DNA of 49,367 nt from NCBI RefSeq assembly GCF_029959445.1, contig NZ_JASCOR010000012.1:1-49367 (forward strand). The letters run 5' to 3'. Both the position numbers and the translations under genes were made by a program. The notes below the pieces were generated by a model. It did no database searches. It worked only from the letters and a program-made list of their open reading frames with translations, and was not told the origin of the DNA. Position 1 is the first letter of the stretch. Every line of letters starts with the position of its first letter. Source of the DNA: Stenotrophomonas sp. PS02298. GTDB taxonomy: Bacteria; Pseudomonadota; Gammaproteobacteria; Xanthomonadales; Xanthomonadaceae. Positions 1-7,580 of the stretch are shown one piece after another.

Positions 1-57
1 ATGCTCGGCAAAGGGGCATCACAGGTAAAGCCTCAGCCGAGCATGGCTCGGCACTAC
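1..57 (-). repeat. GTAG-type palindromic repeat (SMAG/REP-like), second half cut by window edge
   Basis: On the minus strand this begins with GTAG (complement of 54-57) and forms a perfect 7-bp hairpin (36-42 with 46-52, loop ATG). A further copy of the arm, GCTCGGC at 3-9, begins at the window edge; ATGCTCGGC at 1-9 is the exact complement of 36-44. This fits two REP-like palindromes facing each other about 25 bp apart, with the outer one truncated. GTAG-headed palindromes of this kind are known as SMAG elements in Stenotrophomonas maltophilia. Assignment to that family is by memory of the motif, not by alignment. Confidence 0.6.
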
Positions 58-62
58 AAAAC

Positions 63-93
63 AAAAAAAGCCGCGGAATCCGCGGCTTTTTTT
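63..93. terminator. Bidirectional intrinsic terminator
   Basis: A perfect inverted repeat (arm 63-76, loop AAT at 77-79, arm 80-93) has a GCCGCGG core flanked by seven As on one side and seven Ts on the other. It works in both directions. It lies 12 bases beyond the stop of the minus-strand M13-like gene and should end that transcript. Confidence 0.9.
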
Positions 94-105
94 GTCAGCG
101 AGGCA

Positions 106-2115
106 TCAACGCCAGATCCTGATCTGTTCGGCGTCGGTGCGCTGCATCGGCTGGCCCGGCTTGCAGCTGAAACTGGCGCCAAACTCCGGCAGGTTGGACA
201 GCGGTGCATTGCTGCGCCAGCGGCCCGGTGCGCGCACGTCGGTGCTCAGGCGCTGCACGGCTTCGTTCGGCGACAACTGCTGCGCCCACAGGCTGGTCCA
301 GCCCTTGAAGAAGTCCTGCTTGTCGGCGGGCTTGGCATCAGCCTGGGCGGCAGTGAAGGCCTCCAGTGCGATCTCCATGCCCGACAGATCCGCCATGTTC
401 TCGTCGCGGGTCAGCTCACCGTTGACCTTGGCATCCTTGACGCCCGGGAACGGGTAAGCGCTGTACTGCGCGGCGACGCGGTTGCCGAGCAGCGTCCAGG
501 CGCTCTTGTCAGCCGGCGTCCACCAGCTGCGCAGTTCGCCCTTGGCGTCGATCATGGCACCCTTGACGTCGATCGCGCGGCTGACTTCATGCGCGACCAG
601 GCCACCGAAAGCGCCGAACTTCTCGGCATTGCTGGCGTTGGCGGCAAAGATCGGCCCCTGCAGGGCCGCGGCCGTCACGATCAAGCGGTTCTGGGCGATG
701 TCGTAAGCGATCGACGGCTGCTGCGGCAGCACGTCCCAACGGCGGTCGGCGTTGCCCTTGCCGATGCGCTTCATTTCCTGGGCGTGGCGCCAGGTGGAAG
801 CGATCAGGATGTTGCCGCCAAAGCTGCCGCGGCCCATCGGTTGCACGGTGTAGTCCAGATCGCGCAGCGGGGTGCCGATCTCGATCTTCATCGCCGCCAG
901 CTTGGCTTCGGCTTCGGTCTTGGCCTCGGCGCTGAGCCAGCTGCTGCGCTTGACCGCGGCGATCTGTGCTTCGCGGATCTGGTCGACCATGACGCCCGCC
1001 TGGCGGCGGGTATCGCGGTTGAGGTAGGTTGCGGCGTATTCGTGGCCCAGCATCGGACCGGCGGCCACGTTGATGGCATCCAGCACGGCGTCCGGGCGCG
1101 CCGGGGCGATGGCCTGGCCACGCAGCAGGCGGCCACGGAACTCGAATTCGGCGTCGCGGTAGGCCTTGGACAGGTAGGGCGCCATCGCATCGCCCACGCG
1201 CCAGCGCAGGTAGGCCTTCCACTGGTTGGCCGGCAGGCGGCTGACCATGCCGTTGAGCTGCTGGAACAGCGCCGGGTCGGCCAGCGACACCAGGTCGTCG
1301 TTCACGCCCTGCACCTTCAGGAAGGCATCCAGCTGCAGGTTGCGGTAGCGGCTGTTGAGGTCCTTGGTGGAGACCGGCGCATAGTTGTTGAACGGGTTGT
1401 TGATGTCGGCAACCGAGTGCGCGCTGCGCGCCAGCTCGGTTTCCAGCTGGATGACCAGCGCAGACTCGGCATCAAGCTGTGCGGCCGGGGTGCCGGTCAG
1501 CGCCAGGATCTGCTTCACATAGGCGCGGTAACGCCCCATCAGGGCGACGGTGTCGGCATCGGTACGGGTGTAGAACGCCGGGTCCGGCAGGCCGGTGCCG
1601 CCCTGCATGAAGTAGCCGATATGGCGGTCCAATGCCTTCAGGTCCACGTCCGGGGCGAAGTTGAACGCCACCGGGATGCCGACCTGATGCAGTGCAGCGA
1701 TCGAGGCCGGGATGTCCTTGGCCTTCTTGATGGCGTTGATGCGGGTCAGCAGCGGTGCGATCGGCTTGGAGCCGTCGGCTTCAACCGCGGCCTCATCCAG
1801 GCCGCTGGCCCAGAAATCGCCAAGCAGCTTCTGCACGTTGCCTTGCGGCGCGGTCATCGCGCGATCCAGCAACTGGCGCTGCTGGGTGCGGGTGTTCTCT
1901 GCCAGGGTGCCGAGGGCGCTGACCGCGCCGGTCTGCGGCACCGGATTGGCCTTGAGCCAGTTGCCGTTGGTGGTTTCGTAGAAATCCGTACAGGCTGCGC
2001 TCACTGCCGGTGCCCGTGCCGCAGGCTTCTTGCGGGCGGCCTGCGCATCGTTGGTGGACAGCACGGTCACCAGGGAGAAGGCCAGGGCCAGGGTAAGTGG
2101 GCGAACGTTGGGCAT
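106..2115 (-). CDS. M13-family metallopeptidase paralogue with degenerate zinc site
   Basis: An M13 (neprilysin/PepO-like) secreted protein of 669 residues with an N-terminal signal peptide ending near AQA. The fold is recognisable from start to end: DFYETTNGNWLK near the N-terminus, the second-half motif ENMADLSG with the expected third zinc ligand at about E572, and a C-terminal cysteine. The catalytic HExxH, however, reads HEVSR (H509 to R513), so the second zinc histidine is arginine (codon CGC, one base from CAC). The NAYY substrate-binding motif of the family is also altered to IAYD. Activity as a zinc peptidase is therefore doubtful. It lies directly downstream of an apparently active M13 gene, but a terminator and an inverted repeat separate them. 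ATG at 2124 (MHHM) is an alternative start; neither has a clear ribosome binding site. Confidence 0.9.
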   Translation of the reverse strand: MPNVRPLTLALAFSLVTVLSTNDAQAARKKPAARAPAVSAACTDFYETTNGNWLKANPVPQTGAVSALGTLAENTRTQQRQLLDRAMTAPQGNVQKLLGDFWASGLDEAAVEADGSKPIAPLLTRINAIKKAKDIPASIAALHQVGIPVAFNFAPDVDLKALDRHIGYFMQGGTGLPDPAFYTRTDADTVALMGRYRAYVKQILALTGTPAAQLDAESALVIQLETELARSAHSVADINNPFNNYAPVSTKDLNSRYRNLQLDAFLKVQGVNDDLVSLADPALFQQLNGMVSRLPANQWKAYLRWRVGDAMAPYLSKAYRDAEFEFRGRLLRGQAIAPARPDAVLDAINVAAGPMLGHEYAATYLNRDTRRQAGVMVDQIREAQIAAVKRSSWLSAEAKTEAEAKLAAMKIEIGTPLRDLDYTVQPMGRGSFGGNILIASTWRHAQEMKRIGKGNADRRWDVLPQQPSIAYDIAQNRLIVTAAALQGPIFAANASNAEKFGAFGGLVAHEVSRAIDVKGAMIDAKGELRSWWTPADKSAWTLLGNRVAAQYSAYPFPGVKDAKVNGELTRDENMADLSGMEIALEAFTAAQADAKPADKQDFFKGWTSLWAQQLSPNEAVQRLSTDVRAPGRWRSNAPLSNLPEFGASFSCKPGQPMQRTDAEQIRIWR

Positions 2116-2220
2116 GTGGTGCATATCCGCAGAAGGACAAAGTGGGCGGAGTTTAACAAGCTGGCGGCGGATTGGTGCCGGGGCAGGGCACGGATTTGGG
2201 TGCTGCATCAAAACCAGTGG

Positions 2221-2339
2221 TTGTAGGAGCGGCGTCGGCCGCGAAGTCACTGCAGATGATGCGGCTGGCATTGACTGGATTGCGTTGATTTCTGGCGTTT
2301 TGGACCTGGTCGGCTTCGCGGCTGACGCCGCTCCCACAA
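2221..2339. repeat. Inverted pair of TGTAGGAGCGGCGT-type repeats
   Basis: A 26-bp element starting TTGTAGGAGCGGCGT (2221-2246) recurs in inverted orientation at 2314-2339, with a few mismatches and about 67 bp between. Each copy also has internal dyad symmetry (GGCGTCGGCCGCG). Related copies occur at 25193-25293 and 45365-45388, always between genes. This is an intergenic REP-like family common in Xanthomonadaceae. Confidence 0.8.
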
Positions 2340-2350
2340 AGAAACGCTGA

Positions 2351-2383
2351 AAAAAGAAGGCCCGGCAATGCCGGGCCTTCTTC
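2351..2383 (-). terminator. Intrinsic terminator of the upstream M13 lipoprotein gene
   Basis: A 13-bp perfect stem (2355-2367 with 2371-2383, loop AAT) of GAAGGCCCGGC type. On the minus strand it is followed by a run of six Ts (complement of 2351-2356). It sits about 23 bases past the stop of the gene at 2406-4505. Confidence 0.9.
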
Positions 2384-2405
2384 GGTTCTTACTGCAGGGC
2401 AGCGA

Positions 2406-4505
2406 TTACCAGATCACAACCTGCTTGTCGCCAGCACGGACCATCGGCGAACCGGCCTTGCACTGGAACGCAGCGGCGAAGGTCGGCAGGTTCGACGGCG
2501 CACCCATGGCGCGGAACTGAGCCGGGGCGTGCGGATCGGTAGCCAGGCGGACCTTGGCGTTTTCGGCGGTGTACTTGGTACGCCACACGGTTGCCCAGTT
2601 GAAGAAGAAGCGCTGGTCGCGGGTGAAGCCGTCAACCTTGGCGTCTTCCTTGCCGGCCGAAGCCTTCTGCAGGGCGTCGTAGGCCGTGGCCAGGCCACCG
2701 AGATCAGCGATGTTCTCGCCCAGGGTCAGCGAGCCGTTGACGCTCTGGTCGCCTACCTTGTACTCGTTGAACTGGTTGACCAGCTTGCCGGTCAGGCCAG
2801 CGAAGCCCTTCGAATCCGCCGGGGTCCACCAGTTCTCGAAGTTGCCGGTCGGGCCGAAACGGCTGCCCTGGTCGTCGTAACCGTGGGTCATTTCGTGGCC
2901 GATGACAGCACCGATGCCACCGTAGTTCAGCGCGTCGTCGGCGTTCGGGTCGAAGAACGGCGGCTGCAGGATGGCGGCCGGGAACACGATCTCGTTCTGC
3001 AGCGGGTTGTAATAGGCGTTGACGGTCTGCGGGGTCATGCCCCACTCGGTCTTGTCCACCGGCTGGCCGATCTTGGCCAGTGCCCACTTGTAGTTGAAGG
3101 CATTGGCAGCGCGCACATTGCCCAGGTAGTCATCGTGCGTGGTGCTCAGGCCGCTCCAATCACGCCACTTGTCCGGGTAGCCGATCTTCGGGGTGAAGGT
3201 TTCCCACTTGGCGATGGCCTTGGCCTTGGTCTCGTCGCTCATCCAGGTCAGGTTCTGGATGCGGTCCTTCAGCGCGCCGGCCAGGTTCTTGACCAGCTCT
3301 TCCATCTTGGCCTTGGACTCGGGCGAGAAGGCGACCTTCACGTACATCTGGCCGAAGGCGTCGCCGGCATCGCTCTCGATCGTGCCAAGCACCTGCTTCC
3401 AACGTGGCTTGATTTCCTTCTGGCCGTTCAGTTCCTTGCCGTAGAACGCGTAGTTCTCCTGCACGAACTCATTGCTCAGGTACGGCGCGGCGCCGTCCAC
3501 GGTGTGGAAGCGCAGGTAGGCGCGCCAGGCTGCCGGGTCGGTGTCGGCCAGCATCTTGCTCACTTCCGCGTGGAAGGCCGGCATCGCCAGCGAGAAGGTC
3601 GCCGGTGCGGCAATGCCCTGTGCCTGGAAGAACGCAGTCCAGCTGAAGTTCGGGGTCAGCTTGTCGGCATCAGCCACGGTGACCGGGTTGTAGTACAGCG
3701 AGACGTCGCGCGACAGCTCGACGCTGGACTTTGAGGCCTTGGCAAGACGGGTTTCGAACTTGATCACGTCCTCGGCCTGCTTGGCAGCGTCGGCTGCGGC
3801 CACGCCGCTCAGCTCCAGTACCTTGGCCACGTGGGCCTTGTAGGCGTTGAGCTTGTCGGCCTTGCTGGCGTCGGTGTAATAGGTGGTGTCCGGCAGACCC
3901 AGGCCGCCCTGGCTGGCGTAGGCCATGTTCATGGACGAATTCTTGAAGTCCGCTTCCGGACCGAAGCCGAACAGGAAGTTCTCGCCCTTGGCAGCGGTGC
4001 TGCGCAGGTAGTCGGCCAGTGCGGCGGTGTCCTGCAGGCCGTCAATCGCGGCCAGGTCGGCCTTCAGCGGGGTGATGCCAAGGCTGTTGATCTTGGCTTC
4101 GTCCATGCCGGCGGCCCAGAAGTCGCCGACGATCTTCTCGATGCCGGTGGCGTTCTTCATTGCAGCAGCCTGCTCGGCCAGCTGGTGCTGCACGGCAACC
4201 GAGCGCTCGTCGAGGATGGTGAAGGCGCCCCAGCTGGTGCGGTCAGCCGGAATTTCGTTGGCGTTGAGCCACTTTTCGTTCACGTAACCGTTGAAGTCGG
4301 TACATGCGTCCTTGCTGGCGTCGAGGTCGGCAGCGGTGAAGGCGTTGTAGGCCGGCAGCTTGGACTCGTCCAGCTTCAGCTCAGTGGCGGCCGGGGCAGC
4401 GGCGGTGGCTGCCGGCGGGGACTGCTCTTCCTGCTTGGGGCAACCGGTCAGCACGGCGGCGACAGCCAGCGACAGCAGGAGAATCTGGGGTTTGCGAACG
4501 ATCAC
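2406..4505 (-). CDS. M13-family zinc metallopeptidase, lipoprotein
   Basis: A 699-residue endopeptidase of the neprilysin/PepO family, probably anchored to the envelope. The N-terminus is a lipoprotein signal with lipobox LTGC (Cys22), followed by a Pro/Ala-rich linker. The zinc site is complete: HEMTH at H537-H541 and ENIADLGG with E597 as third ligand. The NAYY substrate-binding motif and the C-terminal Cys/VVIW ending typical of M13 are present. The start is GTG at 4505, chosen because GGAGG lies 8 bases upstream and the lipoprotein signal begins there. It is upstream of a degenerate M13 paralogue in the same orientation, with a terminator between, so the two need not be co-transcribed. 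Family assignment is firm; substrate is unknown. Confidence 0.95.
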   Translation of the reverse strand: MIVRKPQILLLSLAVAAVLTGCPKQEEQSPPAATAAAPAATELKLDESKLPAYNAFTAADLDASKDACTDFNGYVNEKWLNANEIPADRTSWGAFTILDERSVAVQHQLAEQAAAMKNATGIEKIVGDFWAAGMDEAKINSLGITPLKADLAAIDGLQDTAALADYLRSTAAKGENFLFGFGPEADFKNSSMNMAYASQGGLGLPDTTYYTDASKADKLNAYKAHVAKVLELSGVAAADAAKQAEDVIKFETRLAKASKSSVELSRDVSLYYNPVTVADADKLTPNFSWTAFFQAQGIAAPATFSLAMPAFHAEVSKMLADTDPAAWRAYLRFHTVDGAAPYLSNEFVQENYAFYGKELNGQKEIKPRWKQVLGTIESDAGDAFGQMYVKVAFSPESKAKMEELVKNLAGALKDRIQNLTWMSDETKAKAIAKWETFTPKIGYPDKWRDWSGLSTTHDDYLGNVRAANAFNYKWALAKIGQPVDKTEWGMTPQTVNAYYNPLQNEIVFPAAILQPPFFDPNADDALNYGGIGAVIGHEMTHGYDDQGSRFGPTGNFENWWTPADSKGFAGLTGKLVNQFNEYKVGDQSVNGSLTLGENIADLGGLATAYDALQKASAGKEDAKVDGFTRDQRFFFNWATVWRTKYTAENAKVRLATDPHAPAQFRAMGAPSNLPTFAAAFQCKAGSPMVRAGDKQVVIW

Positions 4506-4671
4506 GGGAAAGGCCTCCAGGCCGGTTTCAAAGCATGAGTGAGGCCACGGAGTCCGGGGCCGAAGCAGGAAGATACGCCTGAAACCGATGAGGAAGGGGT
4601 GTAGAAGGTCATGGGTCGCGGCGGGCGTATTCCTATGGGCGGCGACGGCTGGCCGGTGCTATACAGCGGGA

Positions 4672-6279
4672 ATGACCAAGACATCAAGCAAGCAGTGGGA
4701 TGCGATCCTGATCGGCGGCGGCCATAACGGGCTGGTGTGCGCGGCCTATCTGGCGAGGGCCGGCAAGCGCGTACTGGTATTGGAGCGACGATCAGTAGTC
4801 GGAGGCGCAGCCGTCACCGAGGAGTTCCATCCCGGTTTCCGCAACTCGGTGGCCTCTTATACGGTGTCGCTGCTGCAACCCAAGGTGATTGCCGAGCTGG
4901 AGCTGGAGCGGCACGGCCTGCGGGTGGTGCCGCGCAAGCTCAACAACTTCCTGCCCTTGGGCAATGACGAGTATCTGTTGGCCGGGGGCGGGCGCACTGC
5001 CGAACAGGTTGCGCGCTTCTCCGCACGCGATGCGGCACGCCTGCCCGAGTACGAACAGCGCTTGGAGATTTTTGCCGATGTGCTGCGTGCGCAGGCCCTG
5101 CAGGCGCCGCCGAACATCAGCGGTGCGAGTTGGTTGCGTGCGTTGCCGGAGCTGTGGAAGGCAGGGCAGCTGGGCCGGCAGCTGCAGCGCCTGGATCCGG
5201 GCTTGCAGCAGGAGTTGATGGATCTGTTCACCATCTCCGCTGCCGAATACCTGGACCGTTGGTTCGAAAGCGCACCGATCAAGGCCTTGTTCGGTTTCGA
5301 TGGAATCGTCGGCAACTACGCAAGCCCCTACGCTCCCGGTACCGCATACGTGTTGTTGCACCATGTGTTTGGTGAAAGCAATGGCGTCAAAGGCGCCTGG
5401 GGGCATGCCATCGGTGGCATGGGCGCGATCACCCAGGCGATGGCGCGCTCGGCAGTTGAGGCCGGTGTCGAGATTCGTACTGATGCCGCCGTCGAGAAGG
5501 TGTTGGTGGAGCAGGGGCGTGCAGTCGGCGTTGTATTGGCCGGTGGCGACGTGCTGCGCGGCTCTGCCATCGTTGCCAACGTCAATCCGAAGCTGCTCTA
5601 CGAGCGCCTGTTCGATCCTGCCGATGTGCCGGCGGCTACGTTGGAGCGCATGGCCAACTGGCGCTGCGGCTCGGGAACATTCCGCATGAATGTGGCTTTG
5701 TCGAAGCTGCCTGATTTCAGCGTGCTGCCGGGACTCGGTGATCACCTGACCGCTGGCATCATTATCGCCCCGAGCCTGGACTACATGGATCGCGCCTATC
5801 TGGATGCGCGTCAATACGGTTGGTCACGCGAGCCCATCGTCGAGATGCTGATTCCCAGCACGCTGGATGACTCGCTGGCGCCCCCCGGGCAACATGTGGC
5901 CAGCCTGTTCTGCCAGCACGTGGCGCCCCAGCTTTCGGATGGACGAAGCTGGGACGATCATCGCGAAGAGGTCGCGGATCTGATGATCGCCACCGTCGAC
6001 AAGCATGCGCCGGGTTTTGCTGCTTCGGTGCTAGGCAGGCAGATCATGAGCCCGCTGGATCTCGAGCGGACCTTCGGCCTGATTGGCGGCGATATTTTCC
6101 ATGGCGCGCTGAGCTTGAACCAGTTGTTCAGTGCGCGGCCGATGCTGGGGCAGGCGGGGTACAAGGGGGCGCTGCCTGGTTTGTATCTCTGCGGATCGGG
6201 CGCACACCCTGGGGGTGGGGTTACTGGTGCGCCGGGGCACAATGCGGCAAACGTGATTATGGCGGACCTGGTCGGTTGA
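4672..6279 (+). CDS. FAD/NAD(P)-dependent oxidoreductase, phytoene-dehydrogenase-like
   Basis: A 535-residue flavoprotein of the phytoene desaturase/amine oxidase superfamily, closest in feel to PYROXD2-type proteins. The N-terminal Rossmann motif GGGHNGLVCAAYLARAGKR is clear and ends in an acidic strand (VLVLER) that binds FAD ribose. The C-terminal FAD motif GGGVTGAPGHNAA is also present. The start is taken at ATG 4672 because the dinucleotide fold begins a dozen residues later; an extension back to 4588 has no domain. No carotenoid genes surround it, so a carotenoid role is not supported. It is divergent from the M13 lipoprotein gene across about 165 bp. Confidence 0.88.
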   Translation: MTKTSSKQWDAILIGGGHNGLVCAAYLARAGKRVLVLERRSVVGGAAVTEEFHPGFRNSVASYTVSLLQPKVIAELELERHGLRVVPRKLNNFLPLGNDEYLLAGGGRTAEQVARFSARDAARLPEYEQRLEIFADVLRAQALQAPPNISGASWLRALPELWKAGQLGRQLQRLDPGLQQELMDLFTISAAEYLDRWFESAPIKALFGFDGIVGNYASPYAPGTAYVLLHHVFGESNGVKGAWGHAIGGMGAITQAMARSAVEAGVEIRTDAAVEKVLVEQGRAVGVVLAGGDVLRGSAIVANVNPKLLYERLFDPADVPAATLERMANWRCGSGTFRMNVALSKLPDFSVLPGLGDHLTAGIIIAPSLDYMDRAYLDARQYGWSREPIVEMLIPSTLDDSLAPPGQHVASLFCQHVAPQLSDGRSWDDHREEVADLMIATVDKHAPGFAASVLGRQIMSPLDLERTFGLIGGDIFHGALSLNQLFSARPMLGQAGYKGALPGLYLCGSGAHPGGGVTGAPGHNAANVIMADLVG

Positions 6280-6617
6280 TGAGCGAAATCGTTGGAGCCG
6301 AGCGGGTTTGGATGCAGAAGACCCGGTTTTAGTAGATTCTACGAGTGGTAATTCGATGGGGAATGGAAATCCTGTGTCAGCCAAGTTGCGTATTTAGGGC
6401 CAAAAATTTTTGGAAGACATGGGTTTAAGCTATTTCTTCACCAATCTCAATGAGCGATATTTTTAGCCGAAGCGAGTTATTCAAACGCGAATCCTCCATT
6501 CCAGAGTCCCCGTTAGTTGTGAAGGCAATGGTCGCTAAGAGCTCTGTTTCCAGCTGCATGAGTTTTCTTCGGGTAGATTGTGCAAGGCCTGAAGGTGTGA
6601 GGCAGGGACCAAAAAGA
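6280..6617. other. AT-richer intergenic stretch without a convincing gene
   Basis: About 340 bases between the oxidoreductase stop and a terminator. Base composition drops sharply; for example 6361-6420 is about 40% GC by hand count against 60-70% in most genes here. The only open frame (6450-6656) is 68 codons long, runs through the terminator hairpin and has no recognisable domain. I see no RNA gene. It may be remnant or regulatory DNA at the edge of a lower-GC segment. Confidence 0.5.
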
Positions 6618-6648
6618 CAACGGCCGCAAAAGCGGCCGTTGCTTTTTT
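6618..6648. terminator. Intrinsic terminator between convergent genes
   Basis: A 10-bp perfect stem (6618-6627 with 6632-6641, loop AAAA), core CAACGGCCGC, followed by CTTTTTT on the plus strand. The minus strand shows TCTTTTT, so it can serve both the plus-strand oxidoreductase transcript and the minus-strand Sel1-like gene ending at 6666. Confidence 0.88.
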
Positions 6649-6665
6649 CGCTCTAAGCATGGAAT

Positions 6666-7481
6666 TCAAGGCTTTGTATTGCCGCCCTGCAGATTAGGCA
6701 TTGCGTCGTCGGTAGCGGGTTCCTCGGCATCAATTTGTGGTTGCACTTTGGGTATGCGGTGCTCATTGATGCTGGGCGGAATCTGGCTGGCTGCGCCGAC
6801 ATTCACCGAACCAATGCGCGGCTTCATCCACACCTGATCATGCCATTGCTGATATAGCTGTGGATCCCAATAGCGGCGGTCATAGAATTTGGAGCCCGAG
6901 ATCTGCATGCCCTCTCCATCCGGACCTGGGACGTAGATGGTCAGTGCGCCAGCTGAACCCAAGCGACTGCCGGTCACACCTTGCTGGCCACGATGCAGGA
7001 CGCGCGCCAAGCGGGGCGATGCCGCTTCATCACCGTAATGAGCGTAGACCTCTTGCCCCAGTTCCACCGCACGTTCACGTTCGATGTCGTCGAGTTGAGC
7101 CCAGTAGCGCTCTCGCAAACCAGCAAAACCGGCGTAGCCGCGCTCCGCCGCAAGATCCATCCATGCATAGGCCAAACTGCGGTCCGCGGTTACACCTTGG
7201 CCGTTCCAAAGCATTTCGGCAACCATACCTTGGGACGGCTTGTCCGAATAATAAGCAGCACGCTTGAAGTAAGTGAAAGCCTTTTCTGGTTCGTTGTTCT
7301 TCAGTTTCTCCAGGCCCAGTAGCCGGAATCTGAGGTCTGGGTGGCTGGAAAGAAAGCCGGCAGACCTCATCAGGGGGTCCATTGTCGGGTCGGCGGGTAG
7401 CTTCTCCGCGGCGATCGTAACAGCACTGGACAATAGTGAAAGTGCCAGTACTGGCGCGGCAAGGAACAGTTTTATTTTCAT
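6666..7481 (-). CDS. Secreted Sel1-repeat-like protein
   Basis: A 271-residue exported protein with a typical signal peptide (charged MKIK, hydrophobic core, cut near IAA). Residues about 55-120 carry helical-repeat character of the Sel1/TPR kind: EKAFTYFKRAAYYSD followed by AEMLWNGQGV, then AYAWMDLAAERGY. The C-terminal half has no family I recognise. Its composition is AT-richer than most of the window. It sits downstream of the S9 peptidase on the same strand with about 100 bp between, so linkage to the receptor/peptidase pair is possible but unproven. The start at ATG 7481 is fixed by the signal peptide. Confidence 0.75.
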   Translation of the reverse strand: MKIKLFLAAPVLALSLLSSAVTIAAEKLPADPTMDPLMRSAGFLSSHPDLRFRLLGLEKLKNNEPEKAFTYFKRAAYYSDKPSQGMVAEMLWNGQGVTADRSLAYAWMDLAAERGYAGFAGLRERYWAQLDDIERERAVELGQEVYAHYGDEAASPRLARVLHRGQQGVTGSRLGSAGALTIYVPGPDGEGMQISGSKFYDRRYWDPQLYQQWHDQVWMKPRIGSVNVGAASQIPPSINEHRIPKVQPQIDAEEPATDDAMPNLQGGNTKP

Positions 7482-7580
7482 GATGGCTCGGTGACGGGCG
7501 AGTCAGTGCTATAGGCGAGATTTTGTCGATGTTGATGATATCCCTGTCACCGGCAAAATCCGATGACAGGGTATCCATTT

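Noticed and set aside
1-2226. A 741-codon plus-strand open frame antisense to the first M13 gene
   Set aside because: Its sequence has no domain, and the opposite strand encodes a clear M13 protein with signal peptide. Long antisense frames are common in high-GC DNA.
6450-6656. Small 68-codon plus-strand frame
   Set aside because: It runs through the terminator hairpin at 6618-6641, has no ribosome binding site and no recognisable product.
7542-7571. Hairpin CCCTGTCA/TGACAGGG downstream of the Sel1-like gene's start and after the S9 gene
   Set aside because: There is a stem but no T-tract in the minus direction of the S9 gene, so I did not call it a terminator.
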